A DNA stretch of 64,000 nt from an uncultured Bacteroides sp. (GTDB lineage: Bacteria; Bacteroidota; Bacteroidia; Bacteroidales; Bacteroidaceae), in assembly GCF_905207245.1 (NCBI RefSeq), contig NZ_CAJLKP010000003.1, forward strand, positions 105,087 through 169,086, read 5' to 3'. Position 1 is the stretch's first letter; each line of letters starts with the position of its first letter. Of this stretch, positions 42,847-50,446 are shown piece after piece. Below the pieces are notes generated by a model that made no database searches, was not told the DNA's origin, and saw only the letters and a program-made list of their open reading frames with translations. Made by a program: the position numbers and the translations under genes.

Positions 42847-43875
42847 ATGATGAAAAGAAAAGGAACATATCATATTAAATTAGGGTGGCTTGGAATACTT
42901 TTCATGTTGCTGCCTTTACTATCGAGTTGTATCCGGGAAGAAGAGTATAACAATTCCCCGCAAGGCAACTTCGAAGCTTTATGGAAGATTATCGACGAGA
43001 AATATTGTTTTCTGGACTACAAACAGGTAGACTGGGATGCAATCCATGATAAATATCAGCCACTCATTACGCCCAATATGCCCAATGACGGGTTATTCCA
43101 AGTGCTCGACAGTATGCTGGCAGAACTGAAAGACGGACACGTCAACCTCTACAGTTCCTCAAATATGGCCCGCTACTGGGATTGGTATCTGGATTATCCA
43201 CGCAATTTCAACGAAGGCATCATCGAGCGGAAATATCTTGGAAAGACTTACCGCATTGCCGGTGGCCTTAAATACAAGATTCTTGAAGATAACATCGGGT
43301 ATATTTATTATGAGTCATTCTCCGATGGTGTGGGAAACGGCAACCTGGATGAGGCACTCTCCTATCTGGCTCCATGCAACGGATTGATTTTCGACGTACG
43401 CAACAATGGTGGAGGAAACCTGACTTATTCTACGCGCATTGCCTCCCGTTTCACAAACGAGAAAGTATTGACGGGATACATTCAGCATAAGACCGGAAAA
43501 GGGCACAGTGATTTCTCCGAGCCTGAACCCATTTATCTGGAACCATCCAATAGTATCCGCTGGCAAAAGAAGGTGATGCTTCTCACTAACCGCCATTCAT
43601 ATAGTGCTACGAATGATTTTGTGAATGCCATGCGCTATTTTCCTAATGTCACGCTGGTAGGGGACAAAACCGGTGGCGGATCGGGACTGCCTTTCTCGTC
43701 AGAGTTGCCTAATGGTTGGGGAGTGCGTTTCTCTGCCAGCCCACATCTGGATGCCAAGAAGCAACATATCGAATTTGGTATTGACCCGGATGAAAAAGTA
43801 GATATGGATGAAAACGATCTTGAAAAGGATGCTATCATTGAACGGGCACGAGAACTCTTAAAAGTTACCCAATAA
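42847..43875 (+). CDS. S41-family peptidase lipoprotein
   Basis: This 342-residue lipoprotein has a lipobox (LLSSC, Cys about 28) and an S41 (C-terminal processing / tail-specific) protease fold. An N-terminal helical part (EALWKIIDEKYCFLDYKQVD) leads to the catalytic core LIFDVRNNGGGN. The likely nucleophile Ser is in LLTNRHSYSATNDFVNAM, followed by GDKTGGGSGLPFSSEL. No PDZ domain is obvious. It would cut envelope proteins. ATGs at 42847 and 42850 are both possible. It is followed by tRNA-Leu after 75 bp. Confidence 0.88.
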   Translation: MMKRKGTYHIKLGWLGILFMLLPLLSSCIREEEYNNSPQGNFEALWKIIDEKYCFLDYKQVDWDAIHDKYQPLITPNMPNDGLFQVLDSMLAELKDGHVNLYSSSNMARYWDWYLDYPRNFNEGIIERKYLGKTYRIAGGLKYKILEDNIGYIYYESFSDGVGNGNLDEALSYLAPCNGLIFDVRNNGGGNLTYSTRIASRFTNEKVLTGYIQHKTGKGHSDFSEPEPIYLEPSNSIRWQKKVMLLTNRHSYSATNDFVNAMRYFPNVTLVGDKTGGGSGLPFSSELPNGWGVRFSASPHLDAKKQHIEFGIDPDEKVDMDENDLEKDAIIERARELLKVTQ

Positions 43876-43895
43876 TTACTTTCTGCACCAAAGTG

Positions 43896-43926
43896 TTTGC
43901 TGGAAAGAAAAATCTTTCTATCTTTG
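43896..43926 (+). promoter_or_regulatory. promoter of tRNA-Leu
   Basis: TTTG (43896-43899) and TATCTTTG (43919-43926) are 19 bp apart, an excellent match to the Bacteroides consensus, 24 nt before the tRNA. Confidence 0.85.
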
Positions 43927-43950
43927 CCGACGCTTAACAAAAAAGCCACT

Positions 43951-44032
43951 GCGGGTGTGGCGTAATTGGCAGCCGCGCCAGACTTAGGATCTGGTGCCGA
44001 GAGGCGTGTAGGTTCGAGTCCTATCACCCGCA
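43951..44032 (+). tRNA. tRNA-Leu, anticodon UAG
   Basis: The acceptor stem GCGGGTG / CACCCGC pairs perfectly with discriminator A. The anticodon arm CCAGA-CTTAGGA-TCTGG gives TAG in the loop, reading CUA. A variable arm of leucine type (TGCCGAGAGGCG) and a T-loop GGTTCGAGTCC are present. The 3' CCA is not encoded. Confidence 0.95.
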
Positions 44033-44040
44033 CATAGATT

Positions 44041-44079
44041 AAAAAAGCCTTCGGAATTAAGTTTTCCGGAGGCTTTTTA
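44041..44079 (+). terminator. terminator after tRNA-Leu
   Basis: The stem AAAAAGCCTTCGGAA / TTCCGGAGGCTTTTT is followed by T/A residues, just after the tRNA. It may also serve the convergent ATPase gene. Confidence 0.8.
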
Positions 44080-44084
44080 AATAC

Positions 44085-45404
44085 CTACATATCTAACAAT
44101 GAAAGCTTTCCTAAACTACAGTTGTATTTCTTCAACTCTTTTTCTGCCTCCATCAGATTCGCAACTTTCTCTCCCAATACAGTACCACTATATCGGGCTT
44201 CATCTTTTTTTATTTCATAAATGGCACCTGTCTTATCCAAATCATTCAATACAATAAGATCTATCTCATTTTCGCCTTTTCGGTTCCAATACATCCCCAC
44301 ATTAGTATATAGACCAGACTGCATAAATTTATCACGGAAGTAGCGCTCCAACATACCTCCTGAAAAAGTATTATAATCTCTACGAATTACATTCTCCACC
44401 AACTTCAATGCACCAGATTCTATATACCCTTGATAACGATAAATAAAACGGAACCAGAAAGTAAGAAAATTATCAGCTATGCAGTATCGTACTTGCTTTG
44501 AGTTCTCTTTGGCAAAAATAGGACGCTTCTTACTTATCAATGAATAATAGTTTTCCAACTTAGCCAAATAACCACCTATTTCAGCTTTTCCTAAACGATT
44601 CTCTATCTCTCCACGAGTATAATCTCCGCCAGCTATGCATTCTAATATAGAAAAATAGATAGAATAATCCGGTCCAAATTCTTCAATCAACAAATTCTTC
44701 CCTTCATTCAGAAAAGGAGAATTGGAACGTGTCAACAGACCAATCATTTTATCTTTGGTATATGCCTTATTCGTCATAAACAGGCTAACATACCAAGCTA
44801 CTCCTCCTGTAAAGGCATAAAGTGCCAGAAGGTCTTCTGGTTGATACGAAGGATTGTGATCGGCTAATATTTCTTTCAGTACTTCTACCTTGAATGGTTT
44901 CAGATGTATCATTTGCCCGGCACGAGAAAAGAGGGGTTCTTTCCGGTCTTCAAAAATCTGGTGCATTAACGAATAAATAGAGCCACTGACTATGAGGTTC
45001 ATTCTCGACATTCCCCTATTCAAGTCCCACTCTCTCTGTATCTCACTGAAAACAGAGGGATTAGTACGCTGAAAGTCTTGAAATTCATCAATAATAAGAT
45101 TAAAAGGACGTTCACGAGAGATGACAAGTAAATGGTGAAACAGCTTGGCAAAGGATATATAATTACCAATAGGCAATCCTAACTTTCTCTCCGCTTCATC
45201 CACAAAGTCTTGGCAGAGCAAGGTTTCCGCTTTACGTGCAACAAAGAAATAAAGAGTCAGACTACCTGCCGTACTTTGCAGTGCCAATTGGGTTTTTCCA
45301 ATTCGTCTTCGTCCGAATAGGACAGTCATTTGCGACTCTTGCAGAGACGCTTCACGAATATTATCTAATAATTCCTGTTCTTCTTCACGATCATAAAACT
45401 TCAT
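44085..45404 (-). CDS. AAA ATPase with C-terminal DUF234 nuclease-like domain
   Basis: This 439-residue protein starts at ATG 45404 (MKFYDREEEQELLDNI), where the family normally begins; an upstream extension overlaps the operator region and is rejected. Walker A is FGRRRIGKTQL (about 30-40), Walker B LIIDEFQDF (about 115). The C-terminal DUF234-type domain contains GENEIDLIVLN and AIYEIKKDE, which resemble a PD-(D/E)xK nuclease core. This is the archaeal-type ATPase group found across Bacteroidota, often linked to mobile DNA or defence; the function is unknown. It has its own promoter and a dyad in its leader. Confidence 0.85.
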   Translation of the reverse strand: MKFYDREEEQELLDNIREASLQESQMTVLFGRRRIGKTQLALQSTAGSLTLYFFVARKAETLLCQDFVDEAERKLGLPIGNYISFAKLFHHLLVISRERPFNLIIDEFQDFQRTNPSVFSEIQREWDLNRGMSRMNLIVSGSIYSLMHQIFEDRKEPLFSRAGQMIHLKPFKVEVLKEILADHNPSYQPEDLLALYAFTGGVAWYVSLFMTNKAYTKDKMIGLLTRSNSPFLNEGKNLLIEEFGPDYSIYFSILECIAGGDYTRGEIENRLGKAEIGGYLAKLENYYSLISKKRPIFAKENSKQVRYCIADNFLTFWFRFIYRYQGYIESGALKLVENVIRRDYNTFSGGMLERYFRDKFMQSGLYTNVGMYWNRKGENEIDLIVLNDLDKTGAIYEIKKDEARYSGTVLGEKVANLMEAEKELKKYNCSLGKLSLLDM

Positions 45405-45447
45405 AATACACCATTTTTTAGTCAATAAACACACTACATTTTCTATA

Positions 45448-45488
45448 ATTATAGTAATGGACATTACCGTAACAGTTATTACTATAAT
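45448..45488 (-). promoter_or_regulatory. 11-bp perfect dyad in the leader of the AAA ATPase
   Basis: ATTATAGTAAT (45448-45458) and ATTACTATAAT (45478-45488) are perfect inverted copies 19 bp apart, immediately downstream of the -7 box. They could be a repressor site or an RNA hairpin. Confidence 0.5.
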
Positions 45489-45489
45489 A

Positions 45490-45520
45490 CAAAGGTATTA
45501 TTTTTTATGCCTACATCCAA
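45490..45520 (-). promoter_or_regulatory. promoter of the AAA ATPase
   Basis: The minus strand has TACCTTTG at 45490-45497 and TTG at 45518-45520 with a 20-bp spacer, 86 nt before the start codon. Confidence 0.65.
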
Positions 45521-45580
45521 GGATATAAGATATTAATAATGTAGCTTATCATTTGGTTCATTACCGAACGGTTTTGAATT

Positions 45581-45680
45581 AGTTGACGAGGGGACGAGTT
45601 GACAAAGAAACAAGGTTCCATGCGGCATAGAAGCATTGCGCAGCCCCTTGTCCCCTTGTTAACTCGTACCCTTGTTTCCT
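45581..45680 (+). repeat. octad palindrome, GTTGACGA type, copy 2
   Basis: Left octads (AGTTGACG, AGGGGACG, AGTTGACA, AAGAAACA), core TTCCATGCGGCATAGAAGC then ATTGCGCAGCC, and right octads (CCCCTTGT twice, TAACTCGT, ACCCTTGT). The core contains the same TGCGGCAT and GCGCAGC boxes as the heptad families. It lies in the 397-bp gap before the susC at 45802; the remaining gap holds no gene and I see no good TAnnTTTG box for that susC. Confidence 0.88.
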
Positions 45681-45801
45681 TCCTTTTTATCAGTAATCCT
45701 CCCCGATTGTGTTAAAAAACCAGGATTTAAAAGCCCTTGAAATCTTTTTTCCATTTTCATTGTTCTGATGCAATAAATCATTCACATAAAAATTTAATGC
45801 A

Positions 45802-48800
45802 ATGAAGAGAAACCTGAACCCTCCTATGAAGAGAGCCCTAAGGCTTAAAAATCTATTCTTAGCGGTGTGTCTCCTACTGATAGGTACCACTGCTTTTTCT
45901 CAGGAACGGACCGTGACCGGTGTCGTTACCGATTCATTCAATGAACCGCTGATAGGTGTATCTATTGTAGTACAAGGCACCAATACCGGCGTAGTAACCG
46001 GACTGGATGGTGATTACTCTATCCAAGTACCGGCAGGTGCCACCCTCGATTTCTCATACGTAGGTATGGAGAAACAGAGTATCAAGGTAGGCGACCGGAG
46101 CGTTATCAATGTACAACTGAAAGAAGACTCGCAGATGCTTGCCGAAACAGTGGTCATCGGTTACGGTAGTGCCAAGAAGCGTGACCTCACAGGCTCCATC
46201 ACCAACATCAAGGGCGATGAGATTGCCAATAAGCCTGTAGCCAACCCACTGTCCGCCCTGCAAGGCAAAGTGGCCGGTGTACAAATCATCAACTCCGGAA
46301 AGGCAGGAGCCGACCCGGAAATCCGTGTACGCGGCACTAACTCTATCAACGGTTATAAACCGCTGTATGTAGTAGACGGGCTGTTCAATGACAACATCAA
46401 CTTCCTGAATCCGCAGGATATTGAATCCATGGAAATCCTGAAAGACCCTTCCTCACTCGCCATCTTCGGTGTACGTGGTGCGAACGGTGTTATCATCATC
46501 ACCACCAAGAAAGCCAAAGAAGGGCAGACGCGCGTAAACATCAACGGTTCGTTCGGCTTCAAGGCTATCACGAATAAGATTGCAATGACGGATGCCGAAG
46601 GTTTCAAGTTGTTGTATAACGAACAGTTGAGAAACGAAGGCAACCCGGAATATAATTTTTCGGACTGGACAGGCAATACCAACTGGCAGGACGAAATCTT
46701 CCAGACAGGATTTATCACAAACAACAACATCAGCATCAACGGTGCTTCTGAAAAGCACAGCTTCTACCTCGGCGCAGGCTATGCTTACGAACAAGGTAAC
46801 ATCAAGAATGAGAAATACAGTAAAATCACATTGAATATCAGCAACGACTACAAAGTGACGGACAACTTCAAAGTAGGTTTCCAGTTCAACGGCGCGCGTA
46901 TATTGCCGGCTGATACAAAGAGTGTCGCCACTGCCTTGCGTGCAGCTCCGGTAGCTCCGGTCTACAACGAAGAATATGGATTATATACTTCATTGCCCGG
47001 CTTCCAGAAGGCACAGATGAACAACCCGATGGTGGATGTTGCATTGAAAGCCAATACCACGAAGGCGGAAAACTACCGTGGTTCGGGCAACATATACGGT
47101 CAATGGGACTTTCTGAAACATTTCCAGTTCAAGGCAATGTTCTCATTGGATTATGCATCGAACAGTACGCGGACCTACACACCGATTATCCAGGTGTATG
47201 ATGCCAGTGCCGAAGGAGATATAGCCACATTGGGCACCGGGAAGACCGGAGTGAGCCAGGCAAAGGAAACAGAGATGAAGGTACAAAGCGACTATCTGTT
47301 GACGTATACCAACTCATGGGGCGATCATAGTCTGACGGCTACAGCCGGCTTCACTACCTACTATAATAAGCTCGAAAATCTGAACGGAGCCCGCACGCAA
47401 GGTGTAGGCCTGGTTATTCCGGATAATTCGGATAAATGGTATGTGAGCATCGGCGATGCAGCTACGGCAACCAACGGGAGTACGCAATGGGAACGCTCCA
47501 CTGTGTCAGTGCTGGCACGTATCCTCTACAATTATAAAGGTAAGTATCTGTTCAACGGTTCCTACCGTCGTGACGGTTCTTCCGCATTTTCTTACACAGG
47601 TAATCAGTGGCAGAATTTCTATTCCGTAGGTCTGGGCTGGTTGATGAGCGAGGAAGAATGGATGAAAGGTATCGAGTGGCTGGATATGTTGAAACTGAAA
47701 GGTTCATGGGGTACGTTGGGTAATCAGAACCTGGACAGGGCATATCCGGCAGAACCGTTACTGACAAATGCCTATTCCGCCGTATTCGGTACTCCCTCCG
47801 CCATCTATCCGGGATATCAGTTGGCATATCTGCCTAACCCGAATCTCCGTTGGGAGAAAGTAGAAGCCTGGGAAGTAGGTGCAGAAGCCAACTTCTTCCG
47901 CAACCGCCTGCACTTCGAAGGAGTATACTACAAGAAGAAAACGAAAGATTTGCTGGCAGAAGTACCGGGTATTTCCGGAACAGTGCCGGGCATCGGTAAT
48001 CTGGGTTCTATCGAGAATCTGGGTGTGGAACTTGCCCTCAGTTGGCGCGACCAGATTGGTGACTGGAACTATAACATCGGAGCCAATCTGACCACTATCA
48101 AGAATAAAGTATTGAGCCTCGTGCAGGAAGGTTACTCCATCATAGCTGGGGATAAGAGTCAGAGCTACACAATGGCGGGCTATCCTATCGGATACTTCTA
48201 CGGCTACAAGGTGGAAGGCGTTTATCAGACCCAGGAAGAGATTGAGCATTCGCCGAAGAACAAACTGGCAACCGTCACTCCGGGCGACCTAAAGTTCAAG
48301 GATGTGAACGGTGACGGTGAAATCACTACGGCAGACCGTACGATGATTGGTAATCCTACGCCGGATGTCACTTACGGCATCACGCTCGGAGTAGGTTATA
48401 AGAATTGGGAATTGGCTGTGGATATGATGGGACAAGGCGGCAACCAGATTTACCGTACATGGGACAACTACAACTGGAGCCAGTTCAACTTCATGGAGCA
48501 ACGCATGGATCGTTGGCATGGAGAGGGTACAAGCAACAGCCAGCCGTTGCTAAACACGAAGCATACCATCAACAATATGAACTCTGAATATTATATAGAG
48601 GATGGTTCGTTCTTCCGCATCCGTAATGTATCTCTGGCTTACAACTTCGACAAGGCGCTGATTTCTAAAATCGGCATGCAGGCGTTGAAGCTCTACGTGA
48701 ACATACAGAACCTGAAGACGTGGAAGCATAACACCGGATATACGCCGGAGCTGGGCGGAAGTGCCATAGCTTTCGGAGTGGATGACGGCAGTTATCCGAT

Positions 48801-48840
48801 GCCGGCCATTTATACGTTCGGCTTTAACCTGACTTTTTAG
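45802..48840 (+). CDS. SusC-like TonB-dependent receptor, duplicated locus copy 1
   Basis: This 1012-residue outer-membrane importer has a signal region (LKNLFLAVCLLLIGTTAFSQ), a carboxypeptidase-regulatory-like domain (TGVVTDSFNEPLIGVSIVV) and a plug starting VVIGYGSAKKRDLTGSITN. DIESMEILKDPSSLAIFG and a C-terminal YTFGFNLTF complete the standard plan. It is highly similar over its whole length to the SusC at 57507. It is first in an operon with SusD, GH3 and GH144-like genes. The linked enzymes point to beta-1,2-glucan oligosaccharides as ligand, an inference from family knowledge. Confidence 0.95.
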   Translation: MKRNLNPPMKRALRLKNLFLAVCLLLIGTTAFSQERTVTGVVTDSFNEPLIGVSIVVQGTNTGVVTGLDGDYSIQVPAGATLDFSYVGMEKQSIKVGDRSVINVQLKEDSQMLAETVVIGYGSAKKRDLTGSITNIKGDEIANKPVANPLSALQGKVAGVQIINSGKAGADPEIRVRGTNSINGYKPLYVVDGLFNDNINFLNPQDIESMEILKDPSSLAIFGVRGANGVIIITTKKAKEGQTRVNINGSFGFKAITNKIAMTDAEGFKLLYNEQLRNEGNPEYNFSDWTGNTNWQDEIFQTGFITNNNISINGASEKHSFYLGAGYAYEQGNIKNEKYSKITLNISNDYKVTDNFKVGFQFNGARILPADTKSVATALRAAPVAPVYNEEYGLYTSLPGFQKAQMNNPMVDVALKANTTKAENYRGSGNIYGQWDFLKHFQFKAMFSLDYASNSTRTYTPIIQVYDASAEGDIATLGTGKTGVSQAKETEMKVQSDYLLTYTNSWGDHSLTATAGFTTYYNKLENLNGARTQGVGLVIPDNSDKWYVSIGDAATATNGSTQWERSTVSVLARILYNYKGKYLFNGSYRRDGSSAFSYTGNQWQNFYSVGLGWLMSEEEWMKGIEWLDMLKLKGSWGTLGNQNLDRAYPAEPLLTNAYSAVFGTPSAIYPGYQLAYLPNPNLRWEKVEAWEVGAEANFFRNRLHFEGVYYKKKTKDLLAEVPGISGTVPGIGNLGSIENLGVELALSWRDQIGDWNYNIGANLTTIKNKVLSLVQEGYSIIAGDKSQSYTMAGYPIGYFYGYKVEGVYQTQEEIEHSPKNKLATVTPGDLKFKDVNGDGEITTADRTMIGNPTPDVTYGITLGVGYKNWELAVDMMGQGGNQIYRTWDNYNWSQFNFMEQRMDRWHGEGTSNSQPLLNTKHTINNMNSEYYIEDGSFFRIRNVSLAYNFDKALISKIGMQALKLYVNIQNLKTWKHNTGYTPELGGSAIAFGVDDGSYPMPAIYTFGFNLTF

Positions 48841-48882
48841 GGGCGTAGCGCCCCGGCAAGGTTTCCTTGCGGCATACACTCA
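48840..48882 (+). repeat. hairpin pair with partial palindromic-element core
   Basis: GGGGCGTAGCGCCCC and GCAAGGTTTCCTTGC form two adjacent hairpins right after the susC stop; the second continues into CCTTGCGGCAT, the half-core seen in the palindromic elements. It could attenuate transcription between susC and susD. Confidence 0.6.
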
Positions 48883-48907
48883 AATCAGACTTAAAAAAAC
48901 AAAGATT

Positions 48908-50428
48908 ATGAAGATAAAGAAATATATCCTGTCACTGTTGATTGGCGCAACCGTCCTCTCATTCAGTTCCTGTAATGACTTCCTGGACCGCGACCCACTG
49001 GGACAATTTACGGAAGACGATGATCCCAACGCCCTTGTAGGCGGAAAGATATTCAATGTTTACTACCTGATGCGCTCGTATAACATCACCGCCGGTATCC
49101 CCGCTTTCATGGTACACATGGTGCGAAGCGAGGATTCCGAGAAGGGTAGTGACGCCGGCGACGGTGGTAACGAAGCAGCCATGTGGGATGACTTCGAATA
49201 CGCAGCCAACAATGGCCCGTTGGAAGCCTACTGGAGCCAGAACTATAAAATCATCTACCAATGTAACGAAATTCTGGACGACATTGCCAAAAGCGATAAT
49301 AAGGGTGACACAGAGTCCATCCGCAACCGTGGCGAAGCACTCTTCTTCCGTGCCTACTGCTACTTTAACCTGGTACGCGCTTTTGGCGAAGTGCCTCTGG
49401 TAACCATTAAAGTAGTGGAAGCCTCTGATGCCAACGTGCCCAAGACCACTGCAGAGAAGGTATACGAACAGATTGACAAAGACCTGACCGAAGCCGAAGA
49501 GTGTCTGCCATTGCGGTGGACCAGCGACTACACGGGACGCCTCACCTGGGGTGCTGCACGCGCGCTGCATGCACGCACTTACATGATGCGCAACGATTGG
49601 GAGAATATGTACACAGCTTCCACCGAGGTCATCACTTCCGGTATCTACAATCTGAATACTCCGGTGGACAAAGTCTTCACCGTAGAAGGTGAGAACTGTG
49701 GCGAAAGCATCTTCGAGTTGCAGTGCGAAGCCACCGACGCCATGAAAGAAGATGCCAGCATCGGCAGCCAGTTCTGCCAGGTGCAGGGCGTGCGCGGAGC
49801 CGGCGACTGGGATCTGGGCTGGGGTTGGCACATGGCTACCACACTGATGGGGAAAGCATTTGAAGAAGGCGACCCCCGCAAGGATGCCAGCTTGCTCTAC
49901 TTCCGCCGCAACAATGAAGACCCTATCACACCGGAAAATACAAATAAACCTTACGGTGAATCGCCCGTATCCACCGCCATGGGTGCTTACTTCAACAAGA
50001 AGGCTTACACAGACCCCGCACTGCGCCGTAAGTATACCCGCATGGGATTCTGGGTAAATATCCGCATCATCCGTTATCCGGACGTGCTCCTGATGGCAGC
50101 CGAAGCAGCCAACGAAAAAGGACTGATGGGTGAAGCAAGCAGTTATCTGGAACAAGTACGTGCACATGCCCGCGGCACGCTGACAGGTGTATTGCCGAAA
50201 GTGGAATCTCTTGACCAGAACGTACTGCGCGAAGCCATCCGCCACGAACGCCGTGTAGAGTTAGCTTTGGAACCCGACCGCTTCTATGACCTTGTACGTT
50301 GGGGCATCGCACAGGAAGTGCTTCAGGCTGCCGGGAAGAATTATCAGCCGAAGAACGCATTGTTGCCATTGCCACAGACGGAGATAGATAAATCGAACGG
50401 GGTACTGGTACAGAATCCTGACTATTAA
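48908..50428 (+). CDS. SusD-like lipoprotein, duplicated locus copy 1
   Basis: This 506-residue surface glycan-binding lipoprotein is paired with the SusC 67 bp upstream. The signal peptide ends at a lipobox (LSFSSC) followed by NDFLDRDPLGQFTED, the usual start of classical SusD proteins. TPR-like helices (EALFFRAYCYFNLVRAFGEV) and the C-terminal RHERRVELALEPDRFYDLVRW are family hallmarks. It is about as similar to the SusD at 60591 as the two SusC proteins are to each other. GH3 follows 18 bp later. Confidence 0.96.
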   Translation: MKIKKYILSLLIGATVLSFSSCNDFLDRDPLGQFTEDDDPNALVGGKIFNVYYLMRSYNITAGIPAFMVHMVRSEDSEKGSDAGDGGNEAAMWDDFEYAANNGPLEAYWSQNYKIIYQCNEILDDIAKSDNKGDTESIRNRGEALFFRAYCYFNLVRAFGEVPLVTIKVVEASDANVPKTTAEKVYEQIDKDLTEAEECLPLRWTSDYTGRLTWGAARALHARTYMMRNDWENMYTASTEVITSGIYNLNTPVDKVFTVEGENCGESIFELQCEATDAMKEDASIGSQFCQVQGVRGAGDWDLGWGWHMATTLMGKAFEEGDPRKDASLLYFRRNNEDPITPENTNKPYGESPVSTAMGAYFNKKAYTDPALRRKYTRMGFWVNIRIIRYPDVLLMAAEAANEKGLMGEASSYLEQVRAHARGTLTGVLPKVESLDQNVLREAIRHERRVELALEPDRFYDLVRWGIAQEVLQAAGKNYQPKNALLPLPQTEIDKSNGVLVQNPDY

Positions 50429-50446
50429 TGATATAAATAGAAATAT

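Noticed and set aside
48959..50245. 428-codon open frame on the minus strand opposite a susD
   Set aside because: It mirrors the susD gene codon for codon; its protein has no recognisable domain and the plus-strand SusD is unmistakable.
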